NCBI GenBank assembly: GCA_029246505.1 | Contig: JAQWNC010000006.1 | Coordinates: forward strand, 62,001 to 126,000 | Length of the DNA stretch: 64,000 bases | From: Arenicellaceae bacterium | GTDB lineage: Bacteria; Pseudomonadota; Gammaproteobacteria; Arenicellales; Arenicellaceae | Reading direction: 5' to 3' | Shown here: positions 55,701 to 63,997 of the stretch, in pieces | Layout: each line of letters begins with the position of its first letter | Position numbering within the stretch: the first letter of the stretch is position 1 | Position numbers and translations under genes: made by a program | The notes under the pieces: model-generated | Seen by the model: only the letters and a program-made list of their open reading frames with translations | Told to the model about the DNA's origin: nothing | Databases searched by the model: none

Positions 55701-55851
55701 GAACTACCTGGGTCAGCACAAATGGAACAGGGATATTTGGAAATGTCTCAATGGTCATCTGAGTGCGAGCAATTACACCAGCTAATAAAATAAGTGCAAC
55801 AATCGCCACACTTGCGCGGTTACGCTCAATTAGTTTTATTAAAAAGCCCAT
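52705..55851 (-). CDS. RND efflux permease
   Basis: 1048-aa inner-membrane pump of the resistance-nodulation-division superfamily, 12 helices and two large periplasmic loops. The TM4 relay motif, D-D in AcrB, reads L-I-D-G-A-I-V-I-V-E, and the TM10 lysine region reads V-N-N-N-I-V-L-I-D, a variant common in uncharacterised bacterial pumps. It follows the adaptor by 18 bp. No outer-membrane channel is encoded nearby, so it must borrow a TolC-type partner. Export of hydrophobic compounds is likely; substrate unknown. Confidence 0.95.
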   Translation of the reverse strand: MGFLIKLIERNRASVAIVALILLAGVIARTQMTIETFPNIPVPFVLTQVVHLGISPEDGARLIARPIEQELETLDGIVEVRSTARENLVYTVIEFDLDKDIDVAVSDVREAVDIARAEFPDNTEEPIVSEIFAEQALVIVVALSSAIASERDVFDLAEDLKHQVEALPQVLEVTMKGAREEVAEILVNPAKMDFYNVSTNELLRAVARNNLLVPAGDLDSASGNFGVKVPALIENTDDIKNIPVRSSTNGVVRLGQVADIKRTFKDASGFARVYGRPAITLEVVKRLKANTADTSQVVRDLVDGQRGRFPSSINVDYVYDIAFFAQDMVSELTGNIIFAMALVMVVVVAVLGLRSGLLVGFGIPFSLLGSLIIVHQMGYSFNFMIMFGLLLAMGMLIDGAIVIVEYTVRLRGEGVSAMEAYLQAFRRMGMPVFASTLTTLAAFLPLMFWPGMMGKFMGYLPVTVFAVLIWSLVFSLIVVPVLGVNFSGEKGDGFGPIKQRKDVEFSLIQNAYLGVLGRVLDKPLASLMVMILLLYAIFFSYGTWGRGTVLVNEENEDVFTTVSIRAQGNLTVEEKASLIVSTEEALATIPEVKSYYVSSGGFGGGGASSKDEVAGILLELVHIKQRDLSSAESLEKIRGLTNSFPGIIVQVKKIESGPPVGKDLQIEITSSSRDLLYEVTQKVRRYFDEELTDVIEVEDTLSLPGIDWSFEVDRNQAAMHGVDIAQLGGMIQLVTDGMYLGEYRPDDADAEVELRLRYPEGDRSIERLKSLRIATSQGPVPISSFVDISPMPRVAVIQRMDSVEFTQVTANTNQGILASDKVAEVQAWLDIQDFGNGVTTKFRGGAEEADEAIGFLGYAAGMALLLMMIILVAQFNSFYQAILILSAVVMSTAGVLLGLLLGGNSFSVILTGVGLVALAGVVVNNNIVLIDTFNKYRLDHPEESVRDAAYNAARLRFRPVLLTTVTTIIGLLPLANGVSIDLIGREIQFGSQTASFWAPMAASIVNGLAFSTILTLLVTPVMLVVPMVMGRFVRQTCSKVLAPSVAAQ

Positions 55852-55869
55852 GCCTAGATCTCTGTCACT

Positions 55870-56946
55870 CTATCCAGAATTATCTTTAGAGCCAACGATC
55901 GGGTCGACTTTTTCCTCAACAGTAACGTATTCCTGCCCGACATCTATAATTCTTACCGTCTCGGGTAAACCTGAAACCCACAAGCTTGAACGATCGTCAT
56001 GTAATATAGTTACTTCAGAGGCACGCACAACATCACCTTCATCCACCCACTTAACTTGCAAATTACCTGCAGAATTCAGCGATATGATAGAAGCGGGAAT
56101 TCGGTGTGCTTTGGTCGGTGCGCGCGGAACCATTAAGTTGCCTGTCAGGTCTGCAAATATTTTGTTATCAGGGTTTTCAAAAAATGCTTCTATCCTAAAT
56201 GCACGGGTCGCCGTATCCGCCTTTGCACTCACATATCTCAACTCACCTAGAAGCGCGTCTCCGTTACTTAGCTCCAATTCAACCAACGCACCTTTTTCCA
56301 GATCTAGAACCTCGTCTCCTGAAACCAACGCAACTGCCTTTATCGGATCCAACTGGAGTAGTTCAGCAAAGGTCTGTCCAGGTTGCAAATAGGATCCAAC
56401 TTCAAGTTTTCGCTCATTTAGCACCGCATCAAAAGGGGCGAGAAGCCGAGTTCTGGATAATTCCACGTTACGAAATTCCAGATTGGCTTTAGCCGCGTCA
56501 ACACTAGCCTTCGCTCTTGCTACTTGAATTTCACTAACTAATTCCTTCTCGAAAAGCGTTATTGTTCCCTGATAATCTAGTGTTGCCTGATCCAAGCCAG
56601 CCTGCGCCTCTTGTACACGAAAACTACGATCATCAATGCGTAAACGAGCCAGTTCATCGCCAGCTTTAACAAACTCACCTTCAGCTATTGGTATTACCTC
56701 AATTTGACCACTAGTCTCTGCCTTGATTTCAACAACCCGAAAGGCCTCTGTACGAGCACTTATATTGAGCCTGGGGACAAATGATTCCTCGACGATATCG
56801 CTAACCTGCACCCGAATAAGTTTTATAGCTTGATCGCTTTTCGACAAATTCTCGTCCGTACCGTCGCTGTTAATAATGAGGCCGGAAAATAACCACACCA
56901 GCACAAGTACCAGAATAATTAGTGCGTAGCGTAAATTTTTTGTCAT
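55870..56946 (-). CDS. RND efflux periplasmic adaptor subunit
   Basis: 358-aa membrane fusion protein with an N-terminal anchor helix (about residues 5-23), lipoyl/barrel-sandwich halves (around G-Q-I-E-V-I and L-L-A-P-F-D-A-V-L) and a coiled-coil hairpin between. Start at 56946 has AGGAAAG 5 nt upstream. It heads the adaptor - pump operon. Confidence 0.94.
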   Translation of the reverse strand: MTKNLRYALIILVLVLVWLFSGLIINSDGTDENLSKSDQAIKLIRVQVSDIVEESFVPRLNISARTEAFRVVEIKAETSGQIEVIPIAEGEFVKAGDELARLRIDDRSFRVQEAQAGLDQATLDYQGTITLFEKELVSEIQVARAKASVDAAKANLEFRNVELSRTRLLAPFDAVLNERKLEVGSYLQPGQTFAELLQLDPIKAVALVSGDEVLDLEKGALVELELSNGDALLGELRYVSAKADTATRAFRIEAFFENPDNKIFADLTGNLMVPRAPTKAHRIPASIISLNSAGNLQVKWVDEGDVVRASEVTILHDDRSSLWVSGLPETVRIIDVGQEYVTVEEKVDPIVGSKDNSG

Positions 56947-57046
56947 TAAAACTTTCCTAAAAAACGAGGATCCCAATAACCTACATTTTAGGCTTATTCG
57001 AACGACAGTGACCTTAAATTTCTGTCACCGATAAGATAAAAAGTCT

Positions 57047-57059
57047 ATCACGCCGTGAT
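57047..57059. promoter_or_regulatory. Palindrome ATCACG-C-CGTGAT upstream of RND operon
   Basis: Perfect 6-1-6 palindrome about 100 bp upstream of the adaptor gene and 277 bp upstream of the divergent membrane gene. A weaker GTGAC...GTCAC pair (57008-57028) lies beside it. Such sites suit a TetR- or MarR-type efflux regulator, but none is encoded in this window. Confidence 0.35.
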
Positions 57060-57232
57060 CGGAACGAAATTTATCTAGTTATTCAGTTGGCTCAAGATGC
57101 CCTGATCTGGCACGAAACAGTTTACAGACTAAAATACATGCTGCACACAACGGGCCTGAGTGCGATATCACGAGCAATAGAAAGACTGTAAAAGCAATGG
57201 ATAAAAGGCTCTTTAAGATAAACAAATTTATT

Positions 57233-57261
57233 TTGCTTCATGGAAAAAACAATAGTATATT
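57233..57261 (+). promoter_or_regulatory. Sigma-70-like promoter for membrane-protein operon
   Basis: TTGCTT, a 17-nt spacer and TATATT, ending 74 bp before the start codon at 57336. Good spacing and fair boxes make it the best promoter candidate for the 57336-58901 set. Confidence 0.45.
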
Positions 57262-57335
57262 CCGCAGCTCTCACAAGAAATCCAATTAAAATTATAACAA
57301 TTTGTAGTGGACGATCTGTTTTCCCGGAGTAATTG

Positions 57336-58280
57336 ATGGAATATATTTTTACTAACGTGCCTCACTGGCACATACTTTTGAATCACTTTCCGTCTATCGG
57401 GTTTGTGATAGTAATCGGCTTATACCTGACGTCGCTCTATTTAAAAAGCGAAGATTTGAATCGAGCAAGCCTGATATTGTTTGTCGTGCTTGGCTTACTT
57501 GCGATACCCACATATCTCACCGGTCTTGCAACGAATTGGGTGGTTCTGAACACTACCGAAATTTCTGCTGATCTAATTACAGTGCACCAAGATGCAGCAC
57601 TAATAACGTTTATCGGCCTTAGTACTACAAGTTTTTTGTCTTGGCTAGCCTTGTGGCAATACAGACGCTTTTCTCAACCAACAGCGTTGATCAAATGGGG
57701 CGTCTTGGTCGTAGCTGTAATATCAATTGTCACACTGCTCGAAACAGGATCTAGAGGCGGCGACATATACCCAGTTATTCCAATTGACGCTGGCGTAGAT
57801 ATTGCCGCACAAGCTTCATCCGGTGCTACAGAATCACTCAAGGCTTATATCTTCAATTCACCTTGGATATGGCCAGCAATGGAAGCGACTCATTTTATCG
57901 GTATGGCACTCTTATTCGGAGTGGTGCTATTCGTAGCATTACGAGTTCTAGGGGTTGCAAAAATCATACCATTTCAGGCGGTACATAGGTTGCTACCTCT
58001 CGGTGTTCTTGGATTGGTGGTGAATGTTGTTACTGGCATGGCCTTTCTAATTGCGGACTCACAACGCTATACAGCGATACCAGCATTTTATTGGAAGTTG
58101 GCACTAATCACTATTGGTGGTATTGCGGCTTTATACTTTACAATCTTCAGTCATCCTTGGTCATTAAAGGCCGGAGACAACGCATCGCCAATTGCCAAAG
58201 TTATGGCCGCGGTAACAATACTAGGATGGGCAGCGGTTCTGTTACTAGGCCGTATGCTTCCATATCTCGAAGGGGTATAA
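57336..58280 (+). CDS. Multi-helix membrane protein (DUF2231/DUF6644-like)
   Basis: 314-aa inner-membrane protein with about 9 hydrophobic helices. The N-terminal third resembles DUF2231-like domains (H-W-H-I-L-L-N-H-F-P, paired histidines that could bind haem). The C-terminal part resembles DUF6644 (A-T-H-F-I-G-M-A-L-L-F-G, N-V-V-T-G-M). The start at 57336 has CCGGAG upstream. It leads a small operon with a 30-residue ORF and a second DUF6644-like gene. A haem- or quinone-linked redox role is possible but not shown. Confidence 0.65.
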   Translation: MEYIFTNVPHWHILLNHFPSIGFVIVIGLYLTSLYLKSEDLNRASLILFVVLGLLAIPTYLTGLATNWVVLNTTEISADLITVHQDAALITFIGLSTTSFLSWLALWQYRRFSQPTALIKWGVLVVAVISIVTLLETGSRGGDIYPVIPIDAGVDIAAQASSGATESLKAYIFNSPWIWPAMEATHFIGMALLFGVVLFVALRVLGVAKIIPFQAVHRLLPLGVLGLVVNVVTGMAFLIADSQRYTAIPAFYWKLALITIGGIAALYFTIFSHPWSLKAGDNASPIAKVMAAVTILGWAAVLLLGRMLPYLEGV

Positions 58281-58285
58281 CAACA

Positions 58286-58378
58286 ATGATGATATTAGCT
58301 ACTGCCGCCGTTGTATTTCCAATCCTTATTTTAGTTGCAGCTCTCTGTATCTTAATTGATAGGAACTCCGACGCATGA
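58286..58378 (+). CDS. Predicted 30-residue membrane micro-protein
   Basis: Short ORF of 30 residues, beginning M-M-I-L-A-T-A-A-V-V and almost entirely hydrophobic (one helix) with a charged tail D-R-N-S-D-A. It starts 5 bp after the preceding stop, with AAGGGG about 10 nt upstream. It could be a small subunit of the membrane complex. Coding is inferred from composition and position only. Confidence 0.4.
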   Translation: MMILATAAVVFPILILVAALCILIDRNSDA

Positions 58379-58427
58379 ATTTACAAACAATAATTAGAAT
58401 TTATTTATACTTTACAAAGGTGAAATT

Positions 58428-58901
58428 ATGGGATTTCTAGGATGGCTAGAGGGCACAAGTTATGCTGGCTGGGTCGCAGCTTCACTGTGGGGTTGGGCAA
58501 TTATGTTGTCCTTACATGCGATCGGAATAGCAGCCATTGTAGGCATTGTATTTGTAGTCAGTTTTCGTTTGCTTGGATTATATAAAACAATCCCATGTGT
58601 ATCGCTTAGCAAATACCTAGAAATCGCTTGGTTTGGTGTTGCATTGAACGTATTCACAGGCCTCTCGATTTTTACTACGCAAGCAACTTACTACACCACG
58701 AGCGTTCCGTTTTTGCTAAAAATTACATTTATTATCTTTGGTTGCTTCAATATAGCGTACCTACAAAAAGTCTTAAAACGTGATGCCGGCAATTGGGATA
58801 CCGCGAAAGCGGTTCCATCGTTTGGGCTAATTCTTGCGGGGGGTTCAATGCTGTTTTGGACGATGGCGGTTATCACTGGTCGACTCATAGCCTACATGTA
58901 A
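58428..58901 (+). CDS. DUF6644-like membrane protein
   Basis: 157-aa protein with four predicted helices; blocks S-L-H-A-I-G, F-R-L-L-G-L and L-N-V-F-T-G-L match the C-terminal domain of the 57336 protein, so the two are paralogous parts. Conserved His in helix 1-2 may bind haem. AAGGTG precedes the start. Probably functions with the upstream gene. Confidence 0.65.
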   Translation: MGFLGWLEGTSYAGWVAASLWGWAIMLSLHAIGIAAIVGIVFVVSFRLLGLYKTIPCVSLSKYLEIAWFGVALNVFTGLSIFTTQATYYTTSVPFLLKITFIIFGCFNIAYLQKVLKRDAGNWDTAKAVPSFGLILAGGSMLFWTMAVITGRLIAYM

Positions 58902-59094
58902 TAAAGGGTCAAGTTTACACAAGCCATCTTAAGTAACGTTGAGATTTCACCCTATAGAGAAAAAGTGTTTGGGATAAAACGCTTTCTCAACTCTCCGACA
59001 AACCACCCGAATGGTTCACGTTGTGTTTCCCATCTCACCGGTGGCTGGGCTCTTACGACGTACACTTGGTGGCATCCAACATCCTGTTAGATCG

Positions 59095-60414
59095 CTACCC
59101 CAAACGTTTCTCCTCAAATCGAACCGTTTCTGTGTGCATTTGATACTCTAATCGACTTTCATATGCACCTAAATCGCGTGAAAATACTTTACCCAAAGCT
59201 AAACCAACTACAGCCCATATTATTGCAATACACCCGCCGATCATCGCAACTGGGCCAAGACCCAAACCAAAACCGTGCGTTAGTCCGGTAAAAGCCCAAC
59301 CGCTCAACATGTCACCGCCACGATAAACCAGAATATCGATCACTGGCTTAGCCTTAAAACGCGACTCTCGATCTACTACGGTAAACAAAACTTCACGAGC
59401 TGGCCGGGTTATCGCATAGTTTCCAGCGCGACGAACTACCTGTAGTGCAACTACGATCCAGGTTAAAGGTAGAATTGCCAATGCAAACAATCCTCCTGAA
59501 ACAATAACCGGAACCATCGCCAAAGTAACACCTAACCCAAATCGTACCGTCAATCGACTAGTTGCCAACATTGCTGTCAAGATCGCGAGCGCATTCACCG
59601 CTAGATCGATACCTGCCCAAATTTTTAGTCGCTGCGATATATCATAACCAGCTAGTAGGTTTTTAAGTTCAAAATATACAAACGAACCAATGGATGCATA
59701 CAAAATGATAAATACCGCAATAGCAATTAAATACTGACTCCCAATGAATGTTCGAAATCCCTGCAAAGGACTCCCGCCAATAGTTTGTCCACGAGAAATA
59801 TCCTGTCTTAATACACCCATGCCGAGTCTTCCAGATTTGATATTCTCTAACGCAAGAATAAGTGGAATTGGAATGAGTAACATCACTGATGCTAGTAGCA
59901 TTAGATTATTCATACCCAGCTTATTGGCAAACAGCAGAGGAATTAATGGACCGACCAACGCTCCAATGCTGCTGCCAGCAGCTATATAACCAAACAATCT
60001 CGGCGCCTGCTCTCGGTCGAATAACTCCGACATAAAACTCCAAAAAACTGACACGTGAAAAAGGTTAAATACACTCAACCATATATAGAATGCCTTATCG
60101 GCTAAAACTGGATTTATTGGTAGATAGTTAGCACCGTAAAAACACAAAAAAGTTAGCGCAAAAAATCCGTACAGGCTGGGAACTAGTAAGCGAAAAGCGA
60201 TACGCGAAACAACCCATCCATAGATTGAAACGGCAAAAAAACTAACCAGCATTGTGCCAGTCCAAAGCCAGCTTAGCTCGACATCGCTCCAATCACTGGA
60301 CATCCCATCCCGAATCGGCCGCATTATGTAGTACGCCGCCATTAGCGCAAATACGAACAAGAAAGAAAACGCAGTTGCCTTAATTTCTCGTTTTTCTACC
60401 GCGGCTAAATTCAT
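59095..60414 (-). CDS. Nucleotide translocase-like / MFS transporter
   Basis: 439-aa inner-membrane protein, about 12 helices. Y-Y-I-M-R-P-I-R-D at residues 28-36 is typical of the NTP/NDP-exchange (Tlc/Npt-like) group that is related to MFS. Free-living bacteria often carry such proteins with unknown substrates. Its downstream neighbour (convergent) is the DUF6644-like gene; the aldolase and PNP genes lie upstream, same direction, so transport of a nucleoside-derived compound is conceivable. Confidence 0.8.
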   Translation of the reverse strand: MNLAAVEKREIKATAFSFLFVFALMAAYYIMRPIRDGMSSDWSDVELSWLWTGTMLVSFFAVSIYGWVVSRIAFRLLVPSLYGFFALTFLCFYGANYLPINPVLADKAFYIWLSVFNLFHVSVFWSFMSELFDREQAPRLFGYIAAGSSIGALVGPLIPLLFANKLGMNNLMLLASVMLLIPIPLILALENIKSGRLGMGVLRQDISRGQTIGGSPLQGFRTFIGSQYLIAIAVFIILYASIGSFVYFELKNLLAGYDISQRLKIWAGIDLAVNALAILTAMLATSRLTVRFGLGVTLAMVPVIVSGGLFALAILPLTWIVVALQVVRRAGNYAITRPAREVLFTVVDRESRFKAKPVIDILVYRGGDMLSGWAFTGLTHGFGLGLGPVAMIGGCIAIIWAVVGLALGKVFSRDLGAYESRLEYQMHTETVRFEEKRLG

Positions 60415-60558
60415 ACGTATTTTGAGATCTTTTTATTGTAGGCGAGACTAACATAAGCTTTTTTAAAATGTTAAGGAAAGGCAACTATTCGATCGGTAAA
60501 CTAACTAGGGGCAACTACGCGTCAGCTCACCTTACTCGACTTCACAAAACCAAGATTA

Positions 60559-60578
60559 TAACGATCTGATTATCGTTA
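60559..60578. other. 7-bp inverted repeat TAACGAT...ATCGTTA
   Basis: Perfect arms with a 6-nt loop between the end of the aldolase/SDR gene (60616) and the start of the transporter gene (60414). No U-tract, so operator or weak hairpin; function unclear. Confidence 0.25.
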
Positions 60579-60615
60579 ACGCTTATAGAAAAATGTTTTA
60601 ACTGTGCATTCAAAC

Positions 60616-62670
60616 CTAACGCAAAGCCGCGGCAATATTACCCCCATCAACGGTAGTTACATTCGCAGTTGTTTTCATCATTACTACTTGTTGCAAAAAT
60701 GCCTGTGCCACATCTGCTGCTTCAATTTCCAACCCCAGTAAATTCCCCGCCAAATACTGGCCCTCAGTCACGCCGCGAGCACTTGATCTAGCACTAACCA
60801 TTTCATCCGTTAACAACCCACTACGAATACGATCAGCGTTAACAGCGTTTGACCTTATGCCATAGCGGCCGTTCTCGAGCGCGTACTGCCGTGATAAAAA
60901 TAACGTTGCGGCTTTTGGCAAACCATAAGCACAAAAATTTTCACCAGGATTCACCGCTTGCTTAGATGCGTTAAATAACAGTACTCCGCCAGTACCTTGC
61001 GCCCTCATCACTCGAACCGCATGCTGCGCCATGCGCTGATGCGAAAAAAAATTTAATTCGAAACTTTCACGTAGTACTGTCTCATCCAAATCTGCCGCAG
61101 CACCTTGCCAGGACTCAGGTGCACCACCAGCATTCGACACTAAAATATCCAGCCCTCCAAAAGTTCGGCAAATCTGATCGAACGCCTGCTGGATCTGTTC
61201 AGCATTATTGACATCACAAGCCAACCCTAGAACACCAGCACCTATATCGAGCGCTACTCGCTCAGCAGCTGAGCCGTCTAAATCAAGTAATACTACATCG
61301 GCGCCCTGCTCAGCAAATAATTGTCCAGTAGCTCGCCCGATAGTTCCTACTCCACCGGTAATCACCGCAACTTGTCCGGCTAGCAGCTTCGGCTTGCTTT
61401 TACCTAACTTCGCTTGCTCCAATGACCAATACTCCATATCAAAAAGATCAGAATCTGGGAGAGCCTCATAGCGACTGATTCGTTCTGTACCAGCTATGCA
61501 ACCGATAGAAACTTCCACTAGGTCCGCAGCAATAGAAGCAGCCTTTTTTGATTTTCCTAGTGCAAACATGCCAACACCGGGAACCAAAACAACTCTTGGG
61601 TAAGAATCTAATTTAGTTTTAGGAGGATTTGAACTTTCATTGTTAGCTTTAAAGTACTCGTCGTATTCATCGACATATTTGGCAACGGCTTCATCAACCT
61701 CGCTAGAAAATGCGTCTAAACGGTCAGCGATTGGCAATGGGCAAATTAAAGGTCTATTTTTTGTACGGATTATGTGGTCCGGGGTAATCACACCTCGCAC
61801 CGCATAATCAGCAATATCTTTGCCATTAACCCATTGCTGAATTTGCTCAGAATCACGGAATTCTGTAATCAGACGATGTTTTTCGGTTCGACCTGCGCAA
61901 GCGCCACGAATAATTGGTGCTACTGCCGAGCTGGATGCGATATTGTTTGGTAATCCGCGTGCAGTAAATACCTTTGGTTTATATTTGGCGATCTGCTGCT
62001 CGGCTCGATCAACCAAATCGATCATCCTTTCATAAGACTCTTCAGCCGACTCACCAAAAGTAAAAATGCCGTGTTTGTAAAGCACTATGCCAAGCACATC
62101 AGGCCTTGCATCCCAAATGTCGGCAACGACTTTCGACAATTCGAAGCCAGGCATCACGAACGGAGCCACCGACACATCATCACCATAAAGGTCTTCACAA
62201 TACGCGATGCCATTGGCTTGGTTTGTTAGCGACAACACCGCACAAGCATGCGTATGATCAACAAACTTATGCGGTAAATAAGCGTGTAATAAAGTTTCTA
62301 CCGAAGGATTGGGGGACGTTGGGTCTAATAAATTTTGACGCTGAAAACTCACCATCTCTTCGTCGCTCAAATGCTCACGTTCGCGCATACGTAATAGGGG
62401 TTTAAGTCTAACCGCCGGCAGACCTGCTGGCTCAATGGTATCAAGATCCCAGCCGCTACCCTTTACGCAAAGCACTTCGGTTGAATCACCGATAAAATCA
62501 TCAACGATAGTTTTAACCGAAGTATTGCCACCGCCATGGATAACCAATTGGGGGTCCTTGCCTAATAGCCTGGAGGTATAGACTCGTAATGCGATGTCTT
62601 CACTAACTTGCTGATCCGCATATTCATCCACGAACTTTCGGGCAGTTTTGCTATCCCAACTACTCTTCAT
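60616..62670 (-). CDS. Bifunctional class II aldolase / short-chain dehydrogenase
   Basis: 684-aa fusion like RhaD-type aldolase/alcohol dehydrogenase. N-terminal class II aldolase: G-G-G-N-T-S at about 42-47, metal histidines in D-H-T-H-A-C, and L-Y-K-H-G. C-terminal SDR: nucleotide site G-G-V-G-T-I-G-R and catalytic Tyr in A-Y-G-L-P-K-A-A. It would split a keto-sugar (phosphate) and process the aldehyde. It lies 29 bp downstream of the PNP gene in the same operon, which hints at use of a nucleoside-derived pentose. Substrate unproven. Confidence 0.9.
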   Translation of the reverse strand: MKSSWDSKTARKFVDEYADQQVSEDIALRVYTSRLLGKDPQLVIHGGGNTSVKTIVDDFIGDSTEVLCVKGSGWDLDTIEPAGLPAVRLKPLLRMREREHLSDEEMVSFQRQNLLDPTSPNPSVETLLHAYLPHKFVDHTHACAVLSLTNQANGIAYCEDLYGDDVSVAPFVMPGFELSKVVADIWDARPDVLGIVLYKHGIFTFGESAEESYERMIDLVDRAEQQIAKYKPKVFTARGLPNNIASSSAVAPIIRGACAGRTEKHRLITEFRDSEQIQQWVNGKDIADYAVRGVITPDHIIRTKNRPLICPLPIADRLDAFSSEVDEAVAKYVDEYDEYFKANNESSNPPKTKLDSYPRVVLVPGVGMFALGKSKKAASIAADLVEVSIGCIAGTERISRYEALPDSDLFDMEYWSLEQAKLGKSKPKLLAGQVAVITGGVGTIGRATGQLFAEQGADVVLLDLDGSAAERVALDIGAGVLGLACDVNNAEQIQQAFDQICRTFGGLDILVSNAGGAPESWQGAAADLDETVLRESFELNFFSHQRMAQHAVRVMRAQGTGGVLLFNASKQAVNPGENFCAYGLPKAATLFLSRQYALENGRYGIRSNAVNADRIRSGLLTDEMVSARSSARGVTEGQYLAGNLLGLEIEAADVAQAFLQQVVMMKTTANVTTVDGGNIAAALR

Positions 62671-62699
62671 TTTAATTCTCCGGAAAACCGCTCATAACC

Positions 62700-63536
62700 C
62701 TAACTTTGTGTAAGCAACGAGCCAATTAATTTAGAAATTCTAGCGCCTGCAATAGCGGCATTAGCCCACACCTCTTCAATCGTATCTGGCTGTTGATTTG
62801 GGCCACCAGTAGCGGCATTACTAATTGCAGATAACCCTAAAACCTCCAAACCACAATGATTTGCTGCTATCACTTCCAACACCGTTGACATGCCAACAGC
62901 ATCTGCCCCAATCGATCGCAAATACCTCCGCTCAGCTGATGTTTCCAGAGAAGGGCCACGCACACCAACATACACACCCTGTCGAACCTCTGTGTTAATT
63001 GACTGACTTAATTTCACGATAAATTCTCGAAGCTCAGGAGAATAAGCACGTGACAAATCGGGAAAGCGAGGTCCCACTGCATCGTCATTAGGACCAATCA
63101 GGGGGTTCATACCAGTCAGATTTATATGGTCGGTAATTAGCATTACGTCGCCAGGCTGATAATCGGAATTTAAGCCACCAGACGCGTTAGTAACTATCAA
63201 CGTTTTTACTCCTAAAAGAGCCATTAGATAAACTGGCCGAACTACGTCCCTTGCTGACCATCCCTCGTAAGGATGAAGACGCCCATTAGCAATGATTACT
63301 CGCTTTTCATCATGGCTACCGAAAATTAATTCGCCAGCATGTCCAGGCGCACTGCTCTGCACGAATCCGGGAAGTACTCCGTAGGCAATACGCTCTTTTA
63401 CGTCAACCTGTTCACTTAATTCTCCTAATCCGCTACCAAGAATAATGCCAGTATCAGCCACATCGCCTGACCCTACATTCAACAGATTCTCTACACTGTG
63501 TGCGGCAGTCTCGATTTGAGTATGATATTCAGACAT
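62700..63536 (-). CDS. Purine nucleoside phosphorylase
   Basis: 278-aa phosphorylase of the trimeric PNP-I/MTAP family, releasing purine base and pentose-1-phosphate. Phosphate loop G-S-G-L-G, G-R-L-H-P-Y-E-G-W, T-N-A-S-G-G-L-N and G-M-S-T-V are visible. Base-recognition residues (Glu in G-P-S-L-E-T and Asn in A-I-S-N-A) favour 6-oxopurines over methylthioadenosine. Operon with the aldolase/SDR gene; divergent from the cupin gene over 74 bp. Confidence 0.92.
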   Translation of the reverse strand: MSEYHTQIETAAHSVENLLNVGSGDVADTGIILGSGLGELSEQVDVKERIAYGVLPGFVQSSAPGHAGELIFGSHDEKRVIIANGRLHPYEGWSARDVVRPVYLMALLGVKTLIVTNASGGLNSDYQPGDVMLITDHINLTGMNPLIGPNDDAVGPRFPDLSRAYSPELREFIVKLSQSINTEVRQGVYVGVRGPSLETSAERRYLRSIGADAVGMSTVLEVIAANHCGLEVLGLSAISNAATGGPNQQPDTIEEVWANAAIAGARISKLIGSLLTQS

Positions 63537-63610
63537 TTAAAAGCCCTTAGTAGAATGACGCGCGTATAATAGCGATTTTATCACGCGACAAAAAGGCACA
63601 TTGGATCAAG

Positions 63611-63997
63611 ATGAGTGAAATACCTTTTGGCCTACTCACCCAATCAAGCCAAGATAACCCGCATTGGATTGAAGAAGGCTACTTTATACACGAATTATTA
63701 AATCATCCTCTAGCAGAATCATCAATCGCCAGAGCTCGGGTACCTATTGGAGACAAAACTCGATGGCATACCGTTAGCGTACATGAGTGGTATATAGTGG
63801 AATCGGGAAAAGGACAAGTAGAACTCGATTTTCAAGATGGCTTTGAGGTCCTAACGGGAATGAACATATCAATCCCACCAAACACTCCACAACGAATTCT
63901 CAATACAGGTGAACAAGAGTTAATCTTTATGTGTCTCTACACCCCACGTTTTACCCCTAAATACTACACACCCTTAGAAAAGTCTGATGAAAGTTAA
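63611..63997 (+). CDS. Small cupin-domain protein
   Basis: 128-aa single cupin. Motif 1 is partly altered (W-H-T-V-S-V-H-E-W-Y) but keeps two His and a Glu; motif 2 is weak (P-P-N-T-P-Q-R) and lacks the final His, so metal binding is uncertain. Divergent from PNP. An ATG at 63987 in another frame may begin a further overlapping gene that runs out of the window. Confidence 0.75.
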   Translation: MSEIPFGLLTQSSQDNPHWIEEGYFIHELLNHPLAESSIARARVPIGDKTRWHTVSVHEWYIVESGKGQVELDFQDGFEVLTGMNISIPPNTPQRILNTGEQELIFMCLYTPRFTPKYYTPLEKSDES

